Assembly: GCF_004684095.1 (NCBI RefSeq)
Contig: NZ_SRII01000006.1
Span: 186,001 to 250,000 of the forward strand
DNA from: Hymenobacter sp. UV11
GTDB taxonomy: Bacteria; Bacteroidota; Bacteroidia; Cytophagales; Hymenobacteraceae
Reading direction: 5' to 3'
Length of the DNA: 64,000 nt
The notes beneath the pieces are model-generated. The model saw nothing but the letters and a program-made list of their open reading frames with translations, was not told where the DNA came from and ran no database searches. Positions 1-6,990 of the stretch are shown here, in pieces (position 1 is the first letter of the stretch; each line of letters begins with the position of its first letter). The translations under genes were made by a program, and so were the position numbers.

Positions 1-441
1 ACCGATGGCCGCACGTTTGCCGATGTGCAGCGCGTGGCGGCCCAGGGTACTACTACCAACCGCCACGACTATGCCACTCTCGATACCCAGCCCCTGGCTG
101 GCTTGAGCTACTACCGCTTGCACCAAGTCGATATCGATGGCATGGACGACTACTCGCCCGTGGTGGCTGTGCGCTTCGATGGCGTACCAGCTACTCCTAC
201 CCTGGTGGCGTATCCTAACCCCGCTACCAAGCAAGGCTTCCAGTTGCTCACCACCAAACTCGGCACCACGGGCGGCACAGTGCAGGTATTCGACAACGTA
301 GGCCGCCTGGTGCTGACCCACGTGGCTGCTGCGGCAGAGGCTGCCATTGAGCCCACGCAGCCGTTGGCTAGTGGCATGTACTTCGTGACGTGGCAGACGG
401 CCGATGGTCTGAAGCTAAGCACGAAGGTGGTGGTGGAATAA
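1..441 (+). CDS. T9SS type A sorting domain protein, C-terminal part
   Basis: This is the last 146 codons of a secreted or surface protein whose start lies before the window; the frame is open from base 1. It opens with the Asp-Gly-Arg-Phe...Tyr-Arg-Leu-x-Gln-Val-Asp-x-Asp-Gly pattern seen at the end of many Bacteroidota extracellular proteins just before the sorting domain. The last ~80 residues then form a Por-secretion-type sorting domain: a YPNPA box, the VFDNVGRLV strand, and a GMYFV motif near the end. Proteins with this tail cross the outer membrane through the type IX secretion system and are usually anchored to LPS. The function of the lost N-terminal part cannot be told. The stop codon lies within the left arm of the long palindrome that follows. 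Confidence 0.85.
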   Translation, partial: TDGRTFADVQRVAAQGTTTNRHDYATLDTQPLAGLSYYRLHQVDIDGMDDYSPVVAVRFDGVPATPTLVAYPNPATKQGFQLLTTKLGTTGGTVQVFDNVGRLVLTHVAAAAEAAIEPTQPLASGMYFVTWQTADGLKLSTKVVVE

Positions 442-516
442 CCGCTCTACCCCATAAAAAAGCCCCGACTGCCTACACGCAGTCGGGGCTTTTTTATGGG
501 GTAGAGCGGTTATTCC
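435..516. terminator. Perfect 38-bp palindrome, bidirectional terminator
   Basis: Bases 435-472 and 479-516 are perfectly complementary around a 6-base loop (CTACAC). The inner GC-rich part flanked by A6 and T6 runs is a textbook intrinsic terminator on both strands. The stem is far longer than a terminator needs and includes the last codon and stop of the upstream gene. Confidence 0.85.
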
Positions 517-909
517 ACCTGACTTTCTTGGCTGCCATACCACACGGACAGGTTTTTGCTGCGCAAGACGCCGGAAATTATGCGAAATAAGCCCGTTATC
601 TATACTGCATCAATCTAGAGCGGTTTCCAAGGACGTGTACAGATTGGCTGGTGCGGGCTGCCAGCTTTTCGTCGACGGGCCGCTCGTTGGGGAAGCCGCT
701 TGTTCTGCTAGCGAGCGGACATCTGGCGAACAGCCAGCAGCCCGCCTGGTACACCGATTGGGAAACTGCGCTAGTATCTTATCCAGCTATACTCATCGCG
801 AAGTGCTTTGCGCTGAAAATAAATCAGCGGGATAACTTACTAGCGCACGCGCACCGCGGCAAGCGGTACGCTGGCTTGCGAGGAGCGCTGCCCGAGACAC
901 TTCCATGTA
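517..909. other. Intergenic stretch without recognisable gene
   Basis: About 400 bases between two T9SS cargo genes. The short ORFs here have no family resemblance, signal peptide or plausible start context. No RNA gene or repeat family found elsewhere in the window was recognised. It may be the remains of a decayed gene. Confidence 0.4.
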
Positions 910-943
910 AAAGGCCCCGTCCGAAAATCCGGGCGAGGCCTTT
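910..943 (-). terminator. Terminator of the TIG-repeat protein gene
   Basis: Arms 910-923 and 930-943 pair with two imperfect positions around a 6-base loop. Read on the minus strand the hairpin follows the stop codon at 990 by about 45 bases and ends in a short T run. Confidence 0.6.
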
Positions 944-989
944 GCTGGTAAGAAGCCGGTTGCCTTAGCACGCGCCAAGGGGGGTAGGG

Positions 990-2825
990 CTATTCCTTCA
1001 CGATACGGCACACGGCCGTTTCGGTGCCTTGGCGCACTTCAAGCAAGTAGACGCCAGCCGCCAGGCCTGCTGGCAAGCGCAAGAGCTGCTGGGGCACCAT
1101 AGCTACCGGGGCCAGCACTAAGCGCCCCGTGAGGTCACGCAACGCAACCGTGGCGGCACCACTTTTGGGCAGTTCGATATTGACAAAATTGGTGGCCGGA
1201 TTTGGGAATACTGCGAGGCCGGGCAATGCCTGACTAGCCGCTGCTGCCAGTACCAAATTGAAAGTAGCCGTGCTGGTGGCCGTGCCACTAGGCGTTACTA
1301 CCGTCAGAGGGCCGCTCACATTGCTAGTGCTACTAGGCACTACCAGCGTAATGGTAGTGGCCGAAACCACAGTGTAGTTCGGAATACTCAAGCTGCCAAT
1401 ACTCACGGCCGTAGCCCCCATCAGGTTGGTGCCCGTGATAGTAACCGTAGTAGCAGGGCCACCCATAGTAGGCGTGAAACTAGCAATGGCAGGAGCCAGC
1501 ACGGGCACCGTTACCGTGAAAGCAGTGGTGCTAGTGGCCGTGCCGCCCTGCGTGGTCACGGCAATGAAGCCCGAGGCAGCACCCCCGGGCACCGCAAACG
1601 TAATAGTAGCGGCATCTACGACCGTAAAGGCTGACACCCCTATCCCATTCAACGTCAGCGAAGTCGCATTCGTGAAGTTGGTACCCGTTACCGTGACCGT
1701 AGTGCCCACTGGCCCGCTGCCGGGCGTGAAGCTGGCAATAGCCGGCGCGGGTGCTACCGGCGCAAAGGCCATTCCCCGGAAGGCAGTATTAGTGCCGGCT
1801 GTGGCAATGGCCGCTGGGAGGTCTGTGAGGGTAGGCGTGTTATTATAGCCCGTGTTATCAGTAAGAAAAAACAATTCATTGCTACTAGTAGCGGCCAGCG
1901 ATACCGTCGTACCGCTGGTCGTACCATTGAGGCCACGCACTGCCGAGGAGGAAGCAATAGTGCCATTTTGTACCCAAATCCCACCTACTAAGCTCCATTT
2001 CTGGATACCGCCAGCAGTACTGCGGTCATCGGCTACATACACTACATCGACGCCGGGCACGGCGGCGCTCAAGTCAGCAAAGTAAAATCCGTAGGGGCTA
2101 GAACCGGCCGTTGAGCCCGGGAATCCTGGCAGGGCCACCACATTCTGTCCAGTGGCCGTAGGCAACCCGGCACCTACCTGGCTCAAACCATAGTAAGGGG
2201 CGGAAACCGATGCAATGTACAGGTTGCCATTAGCCACGTTGATACTGCGAATATTCGTTGGCGCAGTGTTGAGTTGTGTGCTCATAAACGTACCTACCTC
2301 CTGGTAGCGCACCCCAGAATTAGCCCCCACACTATAAAAACTAGTACCATCGGTAGTAGCTGCGCTTCGAATGCTGACGCCATTAAAAGCGTCTCCCGTA
2401 CTGGTGCTGGTATCGATGCTACCATCGGCCGCAATCAAGCCAATGACCCGTGCCACATCCGTTGTTTGTGAGGTGACCACGGATGGGGTACTTGGCCCGG
2501 CCCCATAGCCGGTTAACACCAAGTAATGGCCATCGGCCGAGCGAGTCATATTTAGTTCGCTGGTAGCATTACCGCTGGCCGTTAGGATGCGGTTAGTTCC
2601 GTCTACATAAGTAGGTAGGGCGATAGTCTGGACCAGCGTACCATTAGTGGTATACTCGTCTAGGAACACTGCAGTAGCAGCAGCCGTCAACGTAGCCGAC
2701 CCATCGCCTACGCGCGCCACTACTACGTTGCCCGGTTTGAAGGGGGCCCCAATGGCTAGCGCTGGCCACAGCGACAAAGCTGCACCCAGTAAACCAAGCA
2801 CCCGTGATGAATAGAAATTTCTCAT
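990..2825 (-). CDS. Secreted protein with two IPT/TIG domains and T9SS sorting domain
   Basis: 611 residues with an N-terminal signal peptide (hydrophobic to about residue 27, ending ...AIGA). Residues ~30-345 are a low-complexity, Thr/Ser/Gly-rich domain of unrecognised family with repeated strand patterns, possibly a beta-propeller. Two IPT/TIG immunoglobulin-like domains follow (about 355-440 and 440-525), each starting PAIASFTP and carrying the GTTVTVTGTN or ATTVTITGTN signature. The last ~80 residues are a type A sorting domain with an FPNPA box and a GVYLLEV motif, so export through the type IX secretion system and cell-surface attachment or release is expected. It is monocistronic, with its own terminator and a candidate promoter. 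The ligand or substrate is unknown; adhesion or polysaccharide contact is a common role for TIG-containing surface proteins but is not shown here. Confidence 0.85.
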   Translation of the reverse strand: MRNFYSSRVLGLLGAALSLWPALAIGAPFKPGNVVVARVGDGSATLTAAATAVFLDEYTTNGTLVQTIALPTYVDGTNRILTASGNATSELNMTRSADGHYLVLTGYGAGPSTPSVVTSQTTDVARVIGLIAADGSIDTSTSTGDAFNGVSIRSAATTDGTSFYSVGANSGVRYQEVGTFMSTQLNTAPTNIRSINVANGNLYIASVSAPYYGLSQVGAGLPTATGQNVVALPGFPGSTAGSSPYGFYFADLSAAVPGVDVVYVADDRSTAGGIQKWSLVGGIWVQNGTIASSSAVRGLNGTTSGTTVSLAATSSNELFFLTDNTGYNNTPTLTDLPAAIATAGTNTAFRGMAFAPVAPAPAIASFTPGSGPVGTTVTVTGTNFTNATSLTLNGIGVSAFTVVDAATITFAVPGGAASGFIAVTTQGGTATSTTAFTVTVPVLAPAIASFTPTMGGPATTVTITGTNLMGATAVSIGSLSIPNYTVVSATTITLVVPSSTSNVSGPLTVVTPSGTATSTATFNLVLAAAASQALPGLAVFPNPATNFVNIELPKSGAATVALRDLTGRLVLAPVAMVPQQLLRLPAGLAAGVYLLEVRQGTETAVCRIVKE

Positions 2826-2887
2826 AAAATAAGAGGAAAAAAGAAGGAAAATAACCAGGAAAGGTCCTATTATTACCTCACCAATTT

Positions 2888-2895
2888 CAAAGATA
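2888..2895 (-). promoter_or_regulatory. Candidate Bacteroidota -7 box (TATCTTTG)
   Basis: On the minus strand TATCTTTG matches the TAnnTTTG -7 consensus of the Bacteroidota primary sigma factor, about 63 bases before the start codon of the TIG-repeat protein. No clear TTG -33 element was seen at ideal spacing. Confidence 0.45.
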
Positions 2896-3140
2896 GAGCC
2901 CCTCCTCTCGAAAAACCCCTATTGCAAGCTCATCAATCCATTAAGGAGTAGAACGCCTATTTATCCGCCAAGCATAAGGAATGTTTTATACCCTTATAAT
3001 GCAACCACGCCGGCCAAAACGTGAGCGTGTTGGCCGATGCTACACTACTTTACGCACGGGTTACCAGCAACACTAGCTAGCATGCCGGTGGTCCCTATAT
3101 GTTATAATGGCCCGTACTTAGTGGTTTCGTTAGCGTTTTT

Positions 3141-3638
3141 ATGTCTGAACTAACTTCCAAACTCACGCACCTCAACGACGCCGGCCAGCCCGCCATGGTC
3201 AACGTTGGTCCTAAAGCCGTGACGGCCCGCGTAGCACGCGCCCGTGCCCGCGTGCGCCTCGGGGCCGATATCATGGCGCTGGTAACTGCCGGCGACCTGC
3301 CCACGCGCAAGGGCCCAGTGTTTCAAACGGCGATTATCGCGGGTGTGATGGCGGCCAAGAAAACCGCCGACCTCATTCCCCTTTGCCACCCGCTGGGGCT
3401 TGATGACTGCCAGGTGCACATCGAAGTCCTACCCCCCGATTCACTGCTGATTGAGTGCACGGCCCGCGTTACGGGCAAAACGGGCATCGAGATGGAGGCC
3501 CTCACCGGCGCCTCAGTGGCCGCCCTCACGGTGTATGATATGTGCAAAGCCATGTCGCACGACATCGTGATTGAGGAAATCCGGCTGCTAGAAAAGACGG
3601 GCGGCAAGTCCGACTTTCACCACGCGGTAAACGAGTAG
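3141..3638 (+). CDS. moaC: Cyclic pyranopterin monophosphate synthase MoaC
   Basis: 165 residues, the usual family length. MoaC acts with MoaA in the first step of molybdenum cofactor synthesis, converting the GTP-derived 3',8-cyclo intermediate into cyclic pyranopterin monophosphate in the cytoplasm. Family hallmarks seen are the N-terminal MVNVGPK strand, the KKTADLIPLCHPL loop, the TGKTGIEMEALTGAS segment and the VYDMCKA motif with the catalytic Asp and Lys. The gene faces the moaE-moaD-moaA genes and shares a palindrome with moaE as terminator. Its stop codon TAG lies inside the left arm of that palindrome. It is the only Moco gene here on the plus strand, so it must have its own promoter in the 315 bases upstream, where no convincing box was seen. 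Confidence 0.95.
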   Translation: MSELTSKLTHLNDAGQPAMVNVGPKAVTARVARARARVRLGADIMALVTAGDLPTRKGPVFQTAIIAGVMAAKKTADLIPLCHPLGLDDCQVHIEVLPPDSLLIECTARVTGKTGIEMEALTGASVAALTVYDMCKAMSHDIVIEEIRLLEKTGGKSDFHHAVNE

Positions 3639-3698
3639 CTGAGCAAGTGACTAAATGATTAGCTACCTAGTCATTTACTCACTTACTCAGCTACTCGT
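3631..3698. repeat. GAGTA-type palindrome between moaC and moaE
   Basis: Arms 3631-3661 and 3668-3698 pair over 31 bases with three mismatches. The arm is built of a four-base period (GAGT-AGCT-GAGC-AAGT-GACT) related to the repeats at 46868, 47308 and 48953. It provides the moaC stop codon and probably ends transcription from both sides. Confidence 0.75.
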
Positions 3699-3708
3699 TT
3701 GCCGCGCG

Positions 3709-4137
3709 CTACGGGTGCGCTGATACCCACACGGTGCCGTCCTCGTACTCCTCCTTTTTCCAGATGGGGACGACTTCCTTCAGTGTGTCGATGATATACT
3801 GGCAGGCGGCAAACGAGTCGGCGCGGTGCGGCGTAGACACGGCCACGACCACGGCTACGTCGCCAATTTCGAGGGTGCCGTGGCGGTGCGTCACGGCCAC
3901 GCGGCGCAGCATAGGCCACTTCTCCTGGGCCATTTCGGCCACGCGGGCGAGCTGGTGCAGGGCCATGGGGGGGTAGGCCTCGTAGTGCAGACGCACCACG
4001 CGGCGGCCGTCACTACGGTTGCGCACGGTGCCTATGAAAGCGTTGACGGCCCCCGCTTCGTCCGATTCGGCGGCATGCAGCACGGCGGCCACGTCGATGG
4101 CCTGGTCAGTAAGGTCGATGTGGTGAGTGGAATCCAT
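3709..4137 (-). CDS. moaE: Molybdopterin synthase catalytic subunit MoaE
   Basis: 142 residues. MoaE with thiocarboxylated MoaD forms molybdopterin synthase, which adds the two dithiolene sulfurs to cyclic pyranopterin monophosphate. The AVNAFIGTVRN strand, the TVRNRSDGRRV loop, the conserved HRHG motif, the PHRADSFAAC helix and the PIWKKE motif with the catalytic lysines are all present. It lies 24 bases downstream of moaD on the same strand, in the order moaA-moaD-moaE, so one transcript is likely. The coding strand contains one CCTACCCCC word, encoding the YPP of ...EAYPPMA. Confidence 0.95.
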   Translation of the reverse strand: MDSTHHIDLTDQAIDVAAVLHAAESDEAGAVNAFIGTVRNRSDGRRVVRLHYEAYPPMALHQLARVAEMAQEKWPMLRRVAVTHRHGTLEIGDVAVVVAVSTPHRADSFAACQYIIDTLKEVVPIWKKEEYEDGTVWVSAHP

Positions 4138-4161
4138 AATAGTTAAGTAATTGGCAGCGCC

Positions 4162-4404
4162 CTACCCCCCGCTCACGGGCGGAATCAGGGCAATCTCGTC
4201 GCGCTCGTGCAGGGCTACGTCTTCGGCGGCATACTCGTTATTGACGGCCACAGCCAGGCTGCGTAAGCCGGCCAGGGGGGGGTAGGCGGCGCGCAGCTCG
4301 GCCAGCAGGCCGGAGGCCGACTGCCCAGCTGGCACGTTCAACTCAAGCGATGACTGCCCCACGATTTCGCGGGCAATGCCAAAAAGGGCAACGGTTAGTT
4401 TCAT
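4162..4404 (-). CDS. moaD: Molybdopterin synthase sulfur carrier subunit MoaD
   Basis: 80 residues with a ubiquitin-like fold (MoaD/ThiS family). The chain ends in the required Gly-Gly, to which MoeB attaches AMP and which then carries the thiocarboxylate. The segment ending LIPPVSGG is the typical MoaD terminus. The TAG stop codon is formed by a GGGGGGTAGGG word, one of the dispersed motifs of this genome. Upstream towards moaA lies a 95-base palindromic repeat, so moaA and moaD are 138 bases apart. Confidence 0.93.
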   Translation of the reverse strand: MKLTVALFGIAREIVGQSSLELNVPAGQSASGLLAELRAAYPPLAGLRSLAVAVNNEYAAEDVALHERDEIALIPPVSGG

Positions 4405-4440
4405 TTAACAGTTTATAAAATTACGGTTCCTACAAAGACG

Positions 4441-4535
4441 TCTGTCATTGCGAGCGAAGCGCGGCAATAGCCTCAGAACGTCGTCGTTTAGGTGTCGTTC
4501 TAGGGCGATTGCCGCGCTTCGCTCGCAATGACAGA
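4441..4535. repeat. TGTCATTGCGAGC-type palindromic repeat, copy 1
   Basis: Arms 4441-4468 and 4508-4535 are a perfect 28-bp inverted repeat, with a nested AGAACG/CGTTCT pair in the loop. It sits between moaA and moaD. The outer word matches the repeat at 6861-6974 and resembles REP/MITE-like elements found in many bacteria. Confidence 0.85.
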
Positions 4536-4542
4536 TGGCACC

Positions 4543-5559
4543 TCAGCCGCCAATCGTAGCCATGCTCTCGAAGTTGAGCTGGTGCACGGGGCGCAGGCGC
4601 TCGGCCTCGAAGCCATTAGCGGCGCGGTGGTAAAAGGCCTGGCTGAGCGCCTGGGCAATATCGGCGTCGGTGGCGCCGCCGCGCAACATGGCGCGCAAGT
4701 CGAGTACGCCCTGGTCGTAGAGGCAGGTTTTGATACCGCCCTCGGCGGTGAGGCGCAGGCGGTTGCAGGTGCCGCAGAAGGTGCGCGAATACGCCGCGAT
4801 AATCCCTACCCTACCCTGATGGCCGGCAATGGTGTACTCGTCGGCGGTGGCGCCGGTGGCGGTGTAGGCGGGCGTGAGCGCGCCGAGGTGCGCCTCCAGG
4901 TGCTGCCGGATGCGGCGGTGGTTCCAGGGCAGCGACTCGGGCGTGGCCACGTGGCTGCCACCGTTGAAGGGCATCTCTTCGATAAAGCGCACTTCTACGG
5001 GCAGGTCGCGGGTTAGCTCGGCCAGCGGCACCAGGTCCTGGATGTTGCGGCCATCCATCACCACGGCGTTGATTTTCACTTGAATACCCGCATCTAGCAG
5101 GGCATGAAACGTGTTCATCACCTGGGGCAGCTCGTCGCGGCGGGTTATCTCGAAGAAGCGCTGGCGGTCGAGGGTGTCGAGGCTCAGGTTTACGGCCTTC
5201 ACGCCCAGCCGGGCCAGCGTGGGCACGTGGGGCGCGGTGAGCACGCCGTTGGTGGTCAGGCTCAGGTCGTCGAGGCCGGGGATGGCGGCCAGGCGCTCCA
5301 TAAAGGGCACCAGGTCGCGGCGCACAAAGGGCTCACCACCGGTGAGGCGCACTTTGCGCACGCCCAGACCGGTCATGATTTCCACCAGGCGCAGCATTTC
5401 TTCGTAGCTAAGCAACTCGTGCTTAGGCATGTACTTAATGCCTTCTTCGGGCATGCAGTAAAAGCAGCGCAAGTTGCAACGGTCGGTCACGGCCAGGCGC
5501 AGGTATTCGAGCGGCCGGCCGTGGGCGTCGTGCAGCACGGTGGGGGGTAGGGAGGACAT
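4543..5559 (-). CDS. moaA: GTP 3',8-cyclase MoaA
   Basis: 338 residues from the ATG at 5559; the TTG one codon earlier is less likely. MoaA is a radical SAM enzyme that rearranges GTP into 3',8-cyclo-7,8-dihydro-GTP, the first step of molybdenum cofactor synthesis. The N-terminal cluster motif Cys28-x3-Cys32-x2-Cys35 (CNLRCFYC) binds the SAM-ligating 4Fe-4S cluster. The LTGGEPFVR motif binds SAM. A second cluster that holds GTP is given by FCGTC and a further Cys 14 residues on. The C-terminus is Gly-Gly, as in active MoaA proteins. It is the first of the three linked genes moaA-moaD-moaE, about 190 bases after the MoeB-rhodanese gene on the same strand. Confidence 0.96.
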   Translation of the reverse strand: MSSLPPTVLHDAHGRPLEYLRLAVTDRCNLRCFYCMPEEGIKYMPKHELLSYEEMLRLVEIMTGLGVRKVRLTGGEPFVRRDLVPFMERLAAIPGLDDLSLTTNGVLTAPHVPTLARLGVKAVNLSLDTLDRQRFFEITRRDELPQVMNTFHALLDAGIQVKINAVVMDGRNIQDLVPLAELTRDLPVEVRFIEEMPFNGGSHVATPESLPWNHRRIRQHLEAHLGALTPAYTATGATADEYTIAGHQGRVGIIAAYSRTFCGTCNRLRLTAEGGIKTCLYDQGVLDLRAMLRGGATDADIAQALSQAFYHRAANGFEAERLRPVHQLNFESMATIGG

Positions 5560-5749
5560 CAATTCAAATTTACGGCAGCGGCGAGCAGTAGCCCCAAAGG
5601 GGGCCGCGTGCGCTGGGTTTGCCTACGCGGGAGCCACGAAGCGGGTTGGAAACGCTGCCCTATATAAGTCATTCCAGGCAAAATTTGTTGCCTCGGTGGA
5701 CTACTTCGCGCGTGGCCTCAGCTTATAACCCCGACAGCCAGCGCTGGCT

Positions 5750-6847
5750 TCACAGCGGATAGTCTTCTAGCCCGCCACTCAGTGTCAGCACGTTATCGTA
5801 GCCCAACTCGCCGCGCAGCAGGGCCACGGCCTGGGCGCTGCGCACGCCGCTTTGACAGTACACTACAACCGGGCCAGTGCGCGGCACCTCGGCGGCACGG
5901 GCAGCCAGCTCGGGCAGGGGCAGCAGCATGGCGCCCGGCAGGTGGCGCCGCTGAAACTCCAGCGGCCCGCGCACATCGAGCAGCAGCGGGGGGGTAGGCG
6001 AGGCGAGCTGCTGCTGCAAGTCTTCGGCGCTGAGGCTGGTAGCGGCCGTTTCGGGCGCGCAACTCACGTCGAAATAATCGACCGGGTTGGCGGTGTCGAG
6101 GTTGATGAGGCTCTGCACCGGGTCGCGGTGGAAGCGCAGGGTGCGGCTCTGGAAGCTGAGCGTGTCGAGCACCCACAGGCGGCCGCTGAGCACGTCGCCC
6201 AGGCCCAGCACCACTTTCAGCGCCTCGGTGGCCTGCACCGTGCCAATGAGGCCGGGCAGCACGTTGAGCACGCCGGTGGTGTTGCAGTCGGGCGCTTCAG
6301 CGGCGGTCGGCGGCTCGGGGAACAGGCAGCGGTAAGTAGGCCCACCTTCGTAGTTAAACACCGACACCTGGCCCTCAAACTTGTAGATGGCGCCCGATAC
6401 CAGCGGCCGGCCCAGGCTCACGCAGGCGTCATTCAATAAATAGCGAGTCGGGAAATTATCGGAGCCGTCCACTACCACGTCGTAGGCGGCTACCAGGTCA
6501 CGCACGTTCTCGGGGCTCACCCGAATCTTGTGCAACTCATACGTGCCCAGCTCGTTGAGGCGGTGCAGGGCGCGGGCGGCGGCTTCTATCTTGGGCTGGC
6601 CCACGTCGGCGGCGCCGTAGAGAATCTGGCGGGGCAGGTTGGTGAGCTCCACCTGGTCGGCATCGGCGAGGCCAAGGGTGCCTACCCCCGCCGCGGCCAG
6701 GTATTGCAGAATGGGGCAGCCCAGGCCGCCCGCGCCTACCACCAGCACGCGCGCCTGGCGCAGGCGCTGCTGGCCGGCTTCGCCAATTTCGGCTAGCTGC
6801 AGGTGGCGGCGGTAGCGCTGGCGCTCGGCTGGAGAGAAAGAGGACAT
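5750..6847 (-). CDS. moeB: MoeB/ThiF-type adenylyltransferase fused to rhodanese domain
   Basis: 365 residues from the ATG at 6847; longer starts fall inside the adjoining repeat. Residues ~1-245 are an E1-like ThiF/MoeB domain with the GAGGLGCP nucleotide loop, the GSDNFPTRYL segment and the DCNTTG motif that holds the catalytic Cys. Residues ~275-365 are a rhodanese with the active loop CQSGVRS. By family knowledge it adenylates MoaD and supplies the sulfur through its rhodanese, like eukaryotic MOCS3. Of the four zinc cysteines of E. coli MoeB only the one in YRC is visible; the second CxxC near residue 245 is missing, so the zinc site seems lost. It lies upstream of moaA in the Moco block. 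Related proteins can serve ThiS instead, but the context favours MoaD. Confidence 0.88.
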   Translation of the reverse strand: MSSFSPAERQRYRRHLQLAEIGEAGQQRLRQARVLVVGAGGLGCPILQYLAAAGVGTLGLADADQVELTNLPRQILYGAADVGQPKIEAAARALHRLNELGTYELHKIRVSPENVRDLVAAYDVVVDGSDNFPTRYLLNDACVSLGRPLVSGAIYKFEGQVSVFNYEGGPTYRCLFPEPPTAAEAPDCNTTGVLNVLPGLIGTVQATEALKVVLGLGDVLSGRLWVLDTLSFQSRTLRFHRDPVQSLINLDTANPVDYFDVSCAPETAATSLSAEDLQQQLASPTPPLLLDVRGPLEFQRRHLPGAMLLPLPELAARAAEVPRTGPVVVYCQSGVRSAQAVALLRGELGYDNVLTLSGGLEDYPL

Positions 6848-6860
6848 GGGTTTAACTGAA

Positions 6861-6974
6861 ATTGTCATTGCGAGCAACGCGAAGCAATCGCACTAGAATG
6901 AAATCGGCTGCGCCCTTAATTGTTCGGCCGCCGTCGTTCTGGTGCGATTGCTTCGCGTTGCTCGCAATGACAAT
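6861..6974. repeat. TGTCATTGCGAGC-type palindromic repeat, copy 2
   Basis: Arms 6861-6898 and 6937-6974 pair over 38 bases with one mismatch. The outer word TGTCATTGCGAGC is shared with the copy at 4441. It separates the receptor gene from the moeB-type gene. It could be a partial terminator or mRNA-stabilising hairpin. Confidence 0.85.
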
Positions 6975-6990
6975 TTTCCTTTTTTTCAGG

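Noticed and set aside
635..968. Short ORFs in the 517-989 gap as genes
   Set aside because: They are 66 and 105 codons long, overlap in different frames, and show no conserved pattern, signal peptide or promoter.
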